Assembly (NCBI GenBank): GCA_903895845.1
Contig: CAITVK010000098.1
Coordinates: 1-64,000 of the forward strand
From: an uncultured Chitinophagaceae bacterium
GTDB taxonomy: Bacteria; Bacteroidota; Bacteroidia; Chitinophagales; Chitinophagaceae
Direction of reading: 5' to 3'
Length of the DNA stretch: 64,000 nucleotides
Part shown: positions 24,053 through 34,380 of the stretch, piece after piece
How positions within the stretch are numbered: position 1 is the stretch's first letter
How the letters are laid out: every line of letters begins with the position of its first letter
Made by a program: the position numbers and the translations under genes
The notes under the pieces: model-generated
Databases searched by the model: none
Seen by the model: only the letters and a program-made list of their open reading frames with translations
Told to the model about the DNA's origin: nothing

Positions 24053-25699
24053 CTATTTAGCAATAATTAATGCTTTGTCAGTAGATCCATTATTAAAAGT
24101 TACCTTTTCTTTTGCCTTAGACAAATCTGTTTTGGAAACTTTTATATCGGCAGATTTCTCGCCATTGATACTAAACAGCAAATCAGAATTACTTGTATAC
24201 TTAATATTGTCTAGTGTAATCTTACTTCCATTATCAATCAGCATAACAGGGTTACTATCGCTGCTGAACAATGAAACATTTTTCAAACTAATATCTTCAG
24301 CTTCAATAATTTCAGCACCCTTTTGCGAGGTCAAAGCCACATTTTCCAGATGTATTCCCTTTATACTCATTTCGGGCAACCCACGTATCAAGAGTCCTTT
24401 TTCAGCACCATTACATACAACATTGTTTACATAAAAATCTCGGAACTGAGGAGTAGCTTCAGTAACTGGTTTCAATTCTTTCTTTTTAGACTTGACCATA
24501 TAATACATATCGAAAAGAATTGCCTCATTAATGATGTCCCTCATAGCAATATCTTTTATGTATATTTTCTCAACTATACCGCCACGACCACGTGTTGTTT
24601 TGAAGCGAAGGCCAATATCAGTGCCTATAAATGTACAATTGGACACAAAAATATTTATTGCCCCACCCGACATTTCGCTACCAATAACAAAGCCTCCATG
24701 TGCACGATAAACTATACAGTCGCGAACCACCATATTTTCTGTAGGAACCCCTCTCCTTCTGCCTTCTTCATCACGACCAGACTTAACGCAAATGCCATCA
24801 TCACCCGCATCAAAGGTGCTACCCTCTACCAATACATCCTTACAAGATTCTACATCAATTGCATCGCCATTATGTGCATTCCATTGGTTGCGAACATGCA
24901 CACCTCTTACAGTCAACTCCTGACAAAGAATAGTGTGCAAGCACCAAGCTGGTGAATTTTGAAAAGTAGTATTCTGCAATAAGACTTTTTTGCAGTTATT
25001 CAATACAACCATATTGGGACGAAGGAAATCTTTAACAGACTCATAATCCTTCAAGGTTTTACCAGGTTCCATATTAAGAACATTCTTGGCATTCAGTCCA
25101 TCTAGAAAGTTTTGTGATGGATACCATTCCTTCCCATTTTCACTTACAATACCTCCACTAGCAACCAGTTTTTTCCAGTCAGATTCTATCAGTCTATCCT
25201 TTCCAATATCTCTCCAAACTTCTCCATGACCATCTATAATCCCTTCGCCAGTAATAGCAATATTAGACAAGTTAATCCCAGAAATAGGAGATTGATTACG
25301 AGGAGAAGCATGCCCTTCAAAATCACCCAGCACTAATGGATACTGCGTTTTATCATCCGTAAACTGCAATAATGCCGCATGGGTTATATGGAAGTTTACG
25401 TTGCTCTTCAACACAATTGGCCCTGTAAGCCAAAAGCCTTGAGGTACCAGAACAACACCACCGCCTTTTGCGCTACAAGCATCTATTGCACTGTTTATGC
25501 TTTTTGTGTTCAATGTAATTCCGTCGGGAGTTGCTCCATAGTTTAGAATATTAAAAGTATCCTTCTTGAAGGTAGGAAGCTGAGCCTTTGGTAAGTTATT
25601 CCAAGAGTAGTTATTGGTTTGTGCAAATGCACTTAGTACGGCACCAATAAATGTTAACAGGCAAATAATTCTATTCATTTTTGTTTTATTTAAAATCAA
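24053..25699 (-). CDS. Glycoside hydrolase family 28 (polygalacturonase-like)
   Basis: A 548-residue protein with a signal peptide (about 1-26; a later Met at residue 8 would also serve). The right-handed beta-helix of GH28 is visible. The active-site motifs are in order: NGDAIDVES (NxD-like), AGDDGICVKSG (DD pair), AHGGFVIGSE (GHG-like) and LRFKTTRGRGG (RxK). It hydrolyses galacturonan or rhamnogalacturonan backbones in the periplasm or at the surface. It is in an operon-like order with the esterase downstream and SusD/SusC upstream, although the 137-bp gap upstream carries a 21-bp repeat array. Confidence 0.9.
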   Translation of the reverse strand: MILNKTKMNRIICLLTFIGAVLSAFAQTNNYSWNNLPKAQLPTFKKDTFNILNYGATPDGITLNTKSINSAIDACSAKGGGVVLVPQGFWLTGPIVLKSNVNFHITHAALLQFTDDKTQYPLVLGDFEGHASPRNQSPISGINLSNIAITGEGIIDGHGEVWRDIGKDRLIESDWKKLVASGGIVSENGKEWYPSQNFLDGLNAKNVLNMEPGKTLKDYESVKDFLRPNMVVLNNCKKVLLQNTTFQNSPAWCLHTILCQELTVRGVHVRNQWNAHNGDAIDVESCKDVLVEGSTFDAGDDGICVKSGRDEEGRRRGVPTENMVVRDCIVYRAHGGFVIGSEMSGGAINIFVSNCTFIGTDIGLRFKTTRGRGGIVEKIYIKDIAMRDIINEAILFDMYYMVKSKKKELKPVTEATPQFRDFYVNNVVCNGAEKGLLIRGLPEMSIKGIHLENVALTSQKGAEIIEAEDISLKNVSLFSSDSNPVMLIDNGSKITLDNIKYTSNSDLLFSINGEKSADIKVSKTDLSKAKEKVTFNNGSTDKALIIAK

Positions 25700-25739
25700 T
25701 CAGGAAACTACTTTTAGTAATATCTAACCATTACTTAGT

Positions 25740-25835
25740 TAGTTTATTTTGCATAAAAGAAAACTACACTTGTGCAAAAGAGAACCTTACTTGTGTAAAA
25801 GAAAGCTCTGTTTGTACAGTTCTCTAAACTTGTAA
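25740..25835. repeat. Degenerate 21-bp tandem array
   Basis: TTGTGC/TTGTGT/TTGTAC-type elements recur at 25749, 25770, 25791, 25812 and about 25831, each preceded by an A-rich segment. The period is 21 bp. It lies between the susD stop and the GH28 start. Confidence 0.6.
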
Positions 25836-27794
25836 CTAGTAACCATAATCTTGTTTCAAAGTCCCATTGCTTGCATCTAAAACCGCTTGTGGAAGCGGAT
25901 ATAATTCGCTATGGTTTGGCTTAAACCCACTACCAAACAGAGAAAACGTAGATGTTACAGTACCATATATCCCAGACCCAATCCAAGACACTTTAGTAAT
26001 GATTGGAGTAGCAGTTGATGGTGCATAAGTACCAGCTGGATAAGTTGATGGCTGCTTTGCATACAAAGAATTTGCCCAGAGATTAGAATTATCTACAGCT
26101 ATCGATTGCCTTCCTGGATTTCCCAAAGAATCGGGATAGTAGAAATACATAGATGTCGGAAGCGGTCCTGTGATAGTGTAAGAAGGTGGAGGAGCCATGT
26201 AAGAAGAGGCCGACATTACTTTACTAGAAGCCAATTGTCCCAGAATAGTTTTAGTATTGCTTATTGCTGTACCCAATAGTCCCCATCTTTTAAGATCATA
26301 TTTACGAATCCCTTCTGCACCAAATTCCAAAGATCTTTCTCTTACAATAGCTTGAAAGAATCCAACATAATCAGTAGGAGTAGTACCAATTAAACTATGA
26401 TTACCCCCATATCCCCTTGTTCTTACTTGTTCATACGCTGTAACTGCTGCTGCAGAAGGACCTTGATTCAACTCATTATCTGCTTCTGCAAACATCAACA
26501 ATACATCTGAGTATCTTATAATAGGCCAGTTCAGTCCCCAATTTGCAGATGTAGAAGGCAATGGGTTGGTTACCCAATCGCACCTAAACTTACCGTCTCT
26601 CATTGCGGTAATTTTATTGCCAATTTTTGAATAGTCTGCCATCACATCATAAGGAGCAAATGTAACATCCCTTCTTGTGTCTGAAGAATCGAACATGTAA
26701 AAATAACTTGGTAGCATTACCAATGTTGCACTGCCGTTGGTATAAGAAACAGTAGCAGTTGTTGTTGTGGTCGATCCCGAAGTAGTCGTTTTCACACTTA
26801 ATGTTCCACCAAACTTAGGTCCGTTATAAGTTCCCAATTTGCTATCTGTGGTGCTTGTTGCCCCACCCATCGCAGCCTGAAATAAGATTTCATTATCTAG
26901 TTTATGCCCGCATATTCCATCTTTAAATACAGACTTATAACTTGGATTTAAAGCGTGTTCTCCACTATTGATGATGTCATTGCACTCATTCCAAGCAATC
27001 TGATAAAATTGTTTATAATCCGGCTCTCTTTCAATATTCATGTCTTGTCTCAACTCATAACCTCCCCTGTACAAAGCAATCCTGGCTCTTAATGCCTTTA
27101 CTGCTCCTTTTGTAATTCTCTCGTCTGCTTGGTCGCCAGTTAAAGAAGCTATCTGAGAATTCCAAGGCACCAAAGAATCCTCAGCAAACTTAAGGTCTGC
27201 TAATAGGTGATTATAGATGGTATCCCTATTTGTTTTGCCGATGAAAAGATTAGTAGAAACCTCTGATGGCAAGTATTGTGCAGGCACGTCTCCCCAATTC
27301 CTTGTTAATTCCAGATAAAACTGTGCTCTCAGCGTCAATGCCTCACCATATAATCTCCTCAATTCTGCAATTTGTTGGCCACTTCCTGACGTATACAAAC
27401 TCATCTTTGGGATATTATAAATACAAAGATTTGCTCTCTCAATTCCCTGATACAGTTGTAAGTAAGGTGCGTACAGTTGTAGGTTTAAAGCGGTAGCATT
27501 GTAATGGGCTAAATCGCCCCTATCATTATCCCCTGTTCTTGCAGGCCCCATTGTTTCATCGTTATCATACGGATAATAACAACTAATTCTGTTACCATAA
27601 CCTTGGTCGCCTGCCAAATCCTGATAAACGCCCAATACAGCCATTTCAGCAAGTGTTACACTACTATACACAGTATTAGTCGAAAATAATGAGGGGGAGT
27701 CTGGCTCCAAGAATTTTTTACATGAACTAAGACCTAATAGAATAACTATTGCTAAAGATAAAAAAACCGAATTATTTATATTTTTATTTCTCAT
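25836..27794 (-). CDS. SusD/RagB-family lipoprotein
   Basis: A 652-residue protein with a lipoprotein signal (VILLGLSSC, Cys at about 26). SusD features are visible: an N-terminal helical region with TPR-like pairs (LYGEALTLRAQFYLELTRNW), and a C-terminal region with RSLEFGAEGIRKYDLKRWG and the final ELYPLP. Anchored on the outer leaflet, it binds oligosaccharides and lids the SusC transporter encoded 18 bp upstream. Given the GH28 next door, the ligand is probably a pectic oligosaccharide (inference). Confidence 0.93.
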   Translation of the reverse strand: MRNKNINNSVFLSLAIVILLGLSSCKKFLEPDSPSLFSTNTVYSSVTLAEMAVLGVYQDLAGDQGYGNRISCYYPYDNDETMGPARTGDNDRGDLAHYNATALNLQLYAPYLQLYQGIERANLCIYNIPKMSLYTSGSGQQIAELRRLYGEALTLRAQFYLELTRNWGDVPAQYLPSEVSTNLFIGKTNRDTIYNHLLADLKFAEDSLVPWNSQIASLTGDQADERITKGAVKALRARIALYRGGYELRQDMNIEREPDYKQFYQIAWNECNDIINSGEHALNPSYKSVFKDGICGHKLDNEILFQAAMGGATSTTDSKLGTYNGPKFGGTLSVKTTTSGSTTTTTATVSYTNGSATLVMLPSYFYMFDSSDTRRDVTFAPYDVMADYSKIGNKITAMRDGKFRCDWVTNPLPSTSANWGLNWPIIRYSDVLLMFAEADNELNQGPSAAAVTAYEQVRTRGYGGNHSLIGTTPTDYVGFFQAIVRERSLEFGAEGIRKYDLKRWGLLGTAISNTKTILGQLASSKVMSASSYMAPPPSYTITGPLPTSMYFYYPDSLGNPGRQSIAVDNSNLWANSLYAKQPSTYPAGTYAPSTATPIITKVSWIGSGIYGTVTSTFSLFGSGFKPNHSELYPLPQAVLDASNGTLKQDYGY

Positions 27795-27812
27795 TTTATG
27801 TGTTATTGAGGA

Positions 27813-30800
27813 TTAGAAATTAAGATTTACGCCACAAACATATCCACGACTACGAGGGTAAGCAGAATAGTCAACTCCCGGTGTCAAAGGAGAACTGTGC
27901 ATGGTATTTACTTCAGGGTCATATCCCGAATAGCCAGTAATTACAGCCACATTATTAACTGTCAAATAGAATCTCAACTTAGTTAATGTCAAGCGCCTCA
28001 TAACTTTTGAAGTTATTGGCAACGAATACCCAATTGTAATGTTGTTTATCCGAATGAAAGAACCATCTTCTACAGCAAATGAAGAAGGTGAGAATGAAGC
28101 TGAAGAAGAGCCAACTGAAGGCAACCAAAACGAAGCGTTCTTATTCATACTATCCAAGACTGCTGGTGCCACACCGGTAATTACCTTACCATTCGAACTC
28201 TGATAGGTGTCGCCACTATTGCTCACAACTCTCCAACGGTTACTTACAATAGCCAACATATTTGCCCCTGCAGTGTAACCACTCGTATATTCTAACTTAT
28301 TATCGTTAAATACTTTACATCCAAATCTATAATTAACAAAAATGCTTGCATCCCAGTTTTTGTATCTGAAAGTTTGGGTTAATCCACCAAATAGCTTTGG
28401 CTGGTTACTACCCAATATTTGTCTGTCATTTACATCTACTTTTCCGTCGCCATTCAAATCTTTATACTTTATACTTCCCGGTTGTACCAAAGTAGAAGTA
28501 AGAGAAGAATCACTAGCTACACCTGGTTTTAAGGTATAAGTGCCCAATGCCAATCCATTAGATGAATTAGTTCCGTTTGGAGTCCAATTAAAATCACTTG
28601 TCTTATAGAAGCCATCATTAACAAACCCATACATAGAACCAACTTTCTGACCAACCTTCACAATATAATCTGGTAAGTTACTAGCACCTGCCCAACCAGA
28701 GTTGACAGTGTAGTAGTTTTGACTGTTTCCTAGACTTTTTATAACGTTATCATTTGTAGCGATATTGAAAGAGAAATTCCATGAAAAATCTTTTGCTCTT
28801 ATTACAGTACCCGCTACTAATAGTTCCAGACCTGTATTTTGTGTAGAACCTACATTCTGTATTTGCAGCGGATAACCAGAAGATACAGGAACCGGCACAT
28901 TTACCAAAAGCTTTCTGGTAGTATTGATGTAACCATCTATTGTAACTTGTAGCTTGTTTCTTAATAAGCCAAAGTCTAATCCTAAATCCCTAGAAAAGGT
29001 GGATTCCCATTGAAGGTCTGGATTTGCCAGATTAGCCACATTCAGTCCAGGGTTCAACAAGTTATTAAGTCCATATCCAGATGCAGGATTGGAGCCTGTA
29101 TAAAAAGTTCCAAACAAAAAAGCAGGAATATGATAATTACCAACTATACCAGCAGATGCACGAATCTTTAAGTCTGATACATATTGATTAAACTTATCCA
29201 TAAATTTTTCTTTGGAAATTAACCAAGAAGCGGATCCAGATGGAAATGTGGCCCAATGGTTATCTGGACTAAAGACACTTGCACCATCAGTCCTTAAACT
29301 TGCCGTAAACACATACTTCTTTTTCAGGTTAAACTTGGCACTAGTAAAGAAAGAAAGGATATTATTAGGTATCTGACCAGATGATTCATAAAACTTAACT
29401 GGTGGCAATGATAGATTCATATTTTCTAGCGCTTGCTGAGCAGTTATCCCTTTTGGCATATAATAAGCCTGAGAAAAGTTTGTATTGTCAAGGCTCTGAA
29501 CCGTTTCCTCTCCCAAAAGAAGCGTTAAAAGATTGTCGGGGTTTGCATTGGTATAGGTGAATACATTAGAGTTATTCAAAATAGTTTTCTTATCCCAATT
29601 AATTGATGCACTAGGCATTTTTGCACCAAACCTTTGCGACCAAGGTGTGATGGTATCATTGAAAGCATTTTGTTGTTGACTGTTTATATCATACCCAAAA
29701 GTTGTTCTGAAAGCAAAGTGTGGAGTCAACTGATAATTTAGGTAACCATTCAATACAATATTGTCGGTTACATTATTTCTATACATCTGATTATCCAACA
29801 AAACTGGATTTACAAGAAACAATCCGTTTGCACTTGTAGTAGCATCCAGATTTGGGTCATAACCATCTACAGCTTCACCTGGTTTCAAGAATGGTCTGTA
29901 ACGAATAACCTGACGCAGAAAGCTTAATGACTGGTCTCCAGACGGATCCGTTGTGCCAGTTCCGTCAATCACCATGTGGTTATAACGTACATTGAAGCCC
30001 ATTTTAACATTATCATTAATCTTGTGATCTAGTTTAAAGGTTACTAATTTTCTATTGTACTCCGAATTAAGAAAAATCCCATCCTGAGAGTTATCAGTCA
30101 AACTTAAATAATATTGGGTTTGCGCATTACCACCAGACACACTCACGTTATGTGTTTGCTGAATTGCATTTCTCCCAAACATTTTATTCTGCCAATCAAG
30201 ATTTGGAACATTTTTATATGCCTGCACCGTATCCCAACTATTTCCATAAGGAGAAATCCCGCTGGAGTCATTTGCATATTTACCTCTTTCATACTGATAC
30301 AACATAAAGTTGTAAGGATCCATCACTTTCAATTCATTTCTTAGCTTATTCAACCCAGTAGATCCATTATAGCTTACAATCGTTTTGCCTTGCAGGTTCT
30401 TTCCTCCTTTGGTTGTCACTACAACAACTCCATTTGCCCCCCTGGCACCATAGATGGCGGTTGCAGCGGCATCCTTCAATACGTCTATAGATTCAATATC
30501 CTGTGGAGCAATCAACGAAATACCTTCATCAGACTCTATTCCATCAATAATATACAATGGCGCATTACTCTGCGTGATGGACCCACCACCACGTATTTGT
30601 ATTTGAACCTGTGACCCAGGAGCTCCTTCAGACGTAGTAACTTGTACCCCAGCAAGCTTACCAGTAATGGCTTCTTCGGCAGAGTTCACAACAACATCTT
30701 TCAAATCCTTTGCTCCAATTGATGCTACCGACCCCGCAATGTCTTTTCTCTTGATACTTTGATAGCCTATCACTACAACTTCTTCTTGATTATTCTCGGT

Positions 30801-31106
30801 GCTAATTTCTAACTTTATATGAATAAGTTGGTTGTCCTGCACTGTTACTAGTTGCGTTTTGTAACCCACAAAACTCACTGTAAGGTAAACAGGATCTTTA
30901 CTATCTTTTGCTACAATTGTAAATTCACCTTTGCTATTGGTTTTCACACCTCTACTGGTTCCCTTAAGCACTACACTAGCTCCTTCCAAAGGACCAGTTT
31001 TAGGGTCTGCAACAATACCTTTAACTTCTCTGGTTTGGGCAAGTAAAATGGTGACGCTAAGAAGGCAGGACACACAGAGCAACAACAGTTTTTTCATATA
31101 ATACAA
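27813..31106 (-). CDS. SusC/RagA-family TonB-dependent transporter
   Basis: A 1097-residue protein. A signal peptide covers about 4-23. A carboxypeptidase-regulatory-like domain (EVKGIVADPKTGPLEGASVV) is followed by a plug domain with IRGGGSITQSNAPLYIIDG and DAAATAIYGARGANGVVVVTTK, and a 22-strand barrel. It imports oligosaccharides with its SusD partner. It is the first gene of the minus-strand pectin locus. The upstream region to 31948 is an 840-bp divergent intergenic stretch with a 21-bp repeat array. No SusR-like regulator or ECF sigma/anti-sigma pair lies beside it. Confidence 0.95.
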   Translation of the reverse strand: MYYMKKLLLLCVSCLLSVTILLAQTREVKGIVADPKTGPLEGASVVLKGTSRGVKTNSKGEFTIVAKDSKDPVYLTVSFVGYKTQLVTVQDNQLIHIKLEISTENNQEEVVVIGYQSIKRKDIAGSVASIGAKDLKDVVVNSAEEAITGKLAGVQVTTSEGAPGSQVQIQIRGGGSITQSNAPLYIIDGIESDEGISLIAPQDIESIDVLKDAAATAIYGARGANGVVVVTTKGGKNLQGKTIVSYNGSTGLNKLRNELKVMDPYNFMLYQYERGKYANDSSGISPYGNSWDTVQAYKNVPNLDWQNKMFGRNAIQQTHNVSVSGGNAQTQYYLSLTDNSQDGIFLNSEYNRKLVTFKLDHKINDNVKMGFNVRYNHMVIDGTGTTDPSGDQSLSFLRQVIRYRPFLKPGEAVDGYDPNLDATTSANGLFLVNPVLLDNQMYRNNVTDNIVLNGYLNYQLTPHFAFRTTFGYDINSQQQNAFNDTITPWSQRFGAKMPSASINWDKKTILNNSNVFTYTNANPDNLLTLLLGEETVQSLDNTNFSQAYYMPKGITAQQALENMNLSLPPVKFYESSGQIPNNILSFFTSAKFNLKKKYVFTASLRTDGASVFSPDNHWATFPSGSASWLISKEKFMDKFNQYVSDLKIRASAGIVGNYHIPAFLFGTFYTGSNPASGYGLNNLLNPGLNVANLANPDLQWESTFSRDLGLDFGLLRNKLQVTIDGYINTTRKLLVNVPVPVSSGYPLQIQNVGSTQNTGLELLVAGTVIRAKDFSWNFSFNIATNDNVIKSLGNSQNYYTVNSGWAGASNLPDYIVKVGQKVGSMYGFVNDGFYKTSDFNWTPNGTNSSNGLALGTYTLKPGVASDSSLTSTLVQPGSIKYKDLNGDGKVDVNDRQILGSNQPKLFGGLTQTFRYKNWDASIFVNYRFGCKVFNDNKLEYTSGYTAGANMLAIVSNRWRVVSNSGDTYQSSNGKVITGVAPAVLDSMNKNASFWLPSVGSSSASFSPSSFAVEDGSFIRINNITIGYSLPITSKVMRRLTLTKLRFYLTVNNVAVITGYSGYDPEVNTMHSSPLTPGVDYSAYPRSRGYVCGVNLNF

Positions 31107-31947
31107 GCATTAAGATGTTTTCATCCTCTATAAAACAGTATGAAATACAGTAATAAAATTTTTTGCGAAATTATGGCAAGAGCACCAATAACTGTCCTGC
31201 CCTGTCCCGTTTTTATCTGAGGACGGTCTTCTTCCGCACAAAGCTTTACCCACACGGTTAGTATTTCTCCAAATTTTCAACTGCATGATTATAGAATAAC
31301 ATAAAAAGCTAGGCAATCTCTTGCTTAAAACGCAGGTACCTAGAATAAAAAATATGATTTGCGCTGCTTAATTTTAGGCCAACTTATTAGCTTAAACTAG
31401 CATCCCTTTGTGATGGGTTATTATTGTAGGGCAAAGTAATGGGACTATAAAATGATTCGGGCGCAAATTGGATATGTGGCTTTTTTATACTGTAATTTCA
31501 AAGGGAAAGTATCGAAAAAACCGTGTTTACATACTTCCAATATCGCATAAGTACCTTTTTCTTCAAGATTTATATGTCTCTACGCCATATAGATACCTTT
31601 CCATCCAAAATAAATACCTTTTTTCCGACATAATTACCTCTTTACGTCATAAAGATACCTTTCCGTCAAACATTTATATATTAATACGTGATAGAAAGAT
31701 ATAAATACAAAAGTTGAAGTGTTTTTGATTAAAATTCATTGGCTAACTAAGTTTGTTGCACCTAAATTAGTTTAGGCTATCTACCCCCAAAAAGAATTTG
31801 TAGGTAAGCAAATTAGTAACTCATTTAAAAATATATACGACATTTAGTTTTAAATTGTATTTTGCGGTTGTTTACCGTTAATATAGTGATTGCTTACGGT
31901 ATTTAACTAGACGAAAGGTTTTTAATTTACATATATCCAAACAAATA
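31107..31947. other. Intergenic region between susC and kinase gene
   Basis: An 841-bp AT-rich divergent region. It contains the degenerate 21-bp array at about 31530-31700. No credible gene is seen; the plus-strand frame 31468-31704 is produced by the array. Confidence 0.6.
31530..31700. repeat. Degenerate 21-bp tandem array
   Basis: The core TACCTTT (or variants) recurs near 31532, 31552, 31573, 31594, 31615, 31635, 31656 and 31677, a 21-bp (once 20-bp) period. Units share CATAA/CATATA before the core. Sequence identity between units is modest. Confidence 0.6.
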
Positions 31948-34377
31948 ATGCAAGAGAACCCCTCAACATTAACAACTAGGTCTATTTTGAAAAGTTCAAC
32001 AAGAGTAGAAGAATCTTACAAGTACAACCTTCAGGTGTACAAGTCGTTATTCGAATTGAATCCCGAAGCGGTTTTCTCTTTGGATTTAGATGGCAATTTT
32101 ACTAGCGCCAACAAAGTAATGCTTGATAAATCGGAATGTGATTGGACAGCATTAGAAAAGTTGACATACAAGGACTTGATTCATCCTGATTACTTAGAAA
32201 TTGCAAACAAAAGTTTTAGTGAGGTACTAAAAGGTGCTGTGCTAGAATATAATGCAAAAGCAATTTCTGCAAAAGGTAAAACACTGGACGTTGCACTGCG
32301 GGCTATTCCTATTTATATAGATAATGAAATTGTTGGCGCCTATGTTATTGCTACAGACATAACTGAACGGGTTAAAACCGAGCTAGAGATGAAAGATGTT
32401 CTTGACAATCTAGCAAAAGCCTATGTTGAAAAAGACAAAATACTGGAAAGTATAACAGAAGGATTCTTTGCAATAGATTCAGAATGGAATTTTGTTTATT
32501 GCAATAGAGTAATAGAGCGCATCTGGGGTATTGAACGCCAACAAATAGTTGGAAAGAACTTCTGGACCTTGGTTGATAGCGCAAATGCAACAGATATAAA
32601 GGCAGAATTTTCGAGGTCTATGCAAGAAAGGGTGCGTGTAGATTTTGAAATGTATTACCAGCCACTGGCTGTTTGGCTAAGGATAACAGCCTATCCCAAT
32701 GACAATGGTCTTTCCAGTATCGTAAAGATAATAAATGAAGAAAAACGAATAGAGCGGCTGTTCATTCTGGAAAAAGAAGCTCTGGAACTCAGTACTTCGC
32801 TAAACTCTAGTGTCGACGATATTGTAAAGTATTTGATTGATGGACTACAAGACATTCATAAAGAAATGATTTGCAGTTTATTGCATGTAAAAAACAACGC
32901 TTTATTTAATTGGTATGCTCCCAAATTGCCAGAAGACTACACCAATATTATCAATGATTTTCCTATTGGACCCAAACAAGGTTCTTGTGGTGCAGCAGCT
33001 TTCTCAAAAGAAGTTGTTATTGTAGATAAGATAGAGACTAGTGAAGTATGGGAGAAATACAAAGACATCGCGGCTAAATTTGGCTTTAAGGCATGTTGGT
33101 CACTTCCATTATTGAACAAAGAAAAAGAAGTTTTTGCAACGTTTGGCACTTACTACAAAGTAGCAAGAAAGCCCACGCCTGCCGAGTTGAACAGTGCAGA
33201 AAGGGTACGGAATCTATTAACGACAATTATTCTCAACAAACAAGCAGAAGAAGAAATATTACTCAGTAAAGAACGGTACGACATTGTTGCTATGGCTACA
33301 AATGATGCCATTTGGGATTGTGATTTAGCAAGCAGGACAGTAGTTTGGAATAATGGTATCACTTCCATTTTTGGTTACAAAAAAGAAGAAGTACAGAATA
33401 CGGACACTTGGGGATGGGAGAGGGTTCACCCCGAAGACAGAGAAAGGGCAATCAGTAAAGTTCTTACACATTTAGCCGGAGGTGCCAATACTTTCAGTGA
33501 TGAATTTAGATGCCTGTGTGCGGACGGTAGTTTTAAATATATCCTCAATAAGATATTTGTAATGAATGATTCCAAGACTGGAAAGCCTATTAGATTGATA
33601 GGCGCCATTCAAGACATTACACAACAAAAAGAAAAGGAGCTACAGCTAAGGGAACTAAATGAAACTTTAAAAGAAAGAGCCGAACAGCTTGCTACTTCCA
33701 ATACCGAATTGGAACGGTTTGCGTATGTTGCCTCTCACGACTTGCAAGAGCCTCTTCGTACTATCACAAGCTTTTTGCAACTTTTGAAACGGAAATATGA
33801 GGGCAAGCTTGATGATGCTGCGCAAAACTATATTGGCTACGCAGTAGATGGCGCCGATAGGATGAAACAGTTGATAATGGATATGCTGGAATATTCTCGC
33901 GTAAATACACAACTGAAGCTGAATGAAGAAGTAGATATGCAACATATCCTGAACGATGTGCTGTTTAATTATTCGGGAAAGATAAAACTAAGTGATGCCA
34001 TGATTATTAGCGAAAATCTTCCTAAAATATATGCAGTAAAAACACAAATGATACAGTTGCTGCAAAACCTTATTGCAAATTCTCTGAAATACCAAAAGCC
34101 TAATATTCCACCTGTCATTAAAGTAAATGCAATAGAAAAAGAAACGGAATGGGAATTTTCTGTAAGCGATAATGGAATTGGGATTGAGGAGAAATTTTTC
34201 GATAAAATCTTTATCATATTCCAACGACTACACAGCAAAACACAGTTCTCTGGCACAGGCATAGGATTGGCCATCTGCAAAAAAATTGTAGAAAAGCACA
34301 AGGGACGTATTTGGGTTACTTCTATACCACACGAAGGCAGTACTTTTTATTTTACCATACCTAAGAAAGAACTATAG
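31948..34377 (+). CDS. Multi-PAS/GAF sensor histidine kinase
   Basis: An 809-residue cytoplasmic protein with no membrane segment. Approximate domains: PAS 27-140, PAS 155-260, GAF 285-430 (GSCGAAAFSKEVVIVDKIET), PAS 440-565 (PAS_3-like, WGWERVHPEDRERA with PAC), HisKA 590-655 with phospho-acceptor His in ASHDLQEPLRT, and HATPase 695-805 (NLIANSLKYQ, DNGIGIE, GTGIGLAICKKIVEKH). The H-box type resembles phytochrome-like kinases. It lies 3 bp upstream of the response-regulator hybrid at 34381, so the two are co-transcribed. The signal is unknown. Confidence 0.92.
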   Translation: MQENPSTLTTRSILKSSTRVEESYKYNLQVYKSLFELNPEAVFSLDLDGNFTSANKVMLDKSECDWTALEKLTYKDLIHPDYLEIANKSFSEVLKGAVLEYNAKAISAKGKTLDVALRAIPIYIDNEIVGAYVIATDITERVKTELEMKDVLDNLAKAYVEKDKILESITEGFFAIDSEWNFVYCNRVIERIWGIERQQIVGKNFWTLVDSANATDIKAEFSRSMQERVRVDFEMYYQPLAVWLRITAYPNDNGLSSIVKIINEEKRIERLFILEKEALELSTSLNSSVDDIVKYLIDGLQDIHKEMICSLLHVKNNALFNWYAPKLPEDYTNIINDFPIGPKQGSCGAAAFSKEVVIVDKIETSEVWEKYKDIAAKFGFKACWSLPLLNKEKEVFATFGTYYKVARKPTPAELNSAERVRNLLTTIILNKQAEEEILLSKERYDIVAMATNDAIWDCDLASRTVVWNNGITSIFGYKKEEVQNTDTWGWERVHPEDRERAISKVLTHLAGGANTFSDEFRCLCADGSFKYILNKIFVMNDSKTGKPIRLIGAIQDITQQKEKELQLRELNETLKERAEQLATSNTELERFAYVASHDLQEPLRTITSFLQLLKRKYEGKLDDAAQNYIGYAVDGADRMKQLIMDMLEYSRVNTQLKLNEEVDMQHILNDVLFNYSGKIKLSDAMIISENLPKIYAVKTQMIQLLQNLIANSLKYQKPNIPPVIKVNAIEKETEWEFSVSDNGIGIEEKFFDKIFIIFQRLHSKTQFSGTGIGLAICKKIVEKHKGRIWVTSIPHEGSTFYFTIPKKEL

Positions 34378-34380
34378 AAT

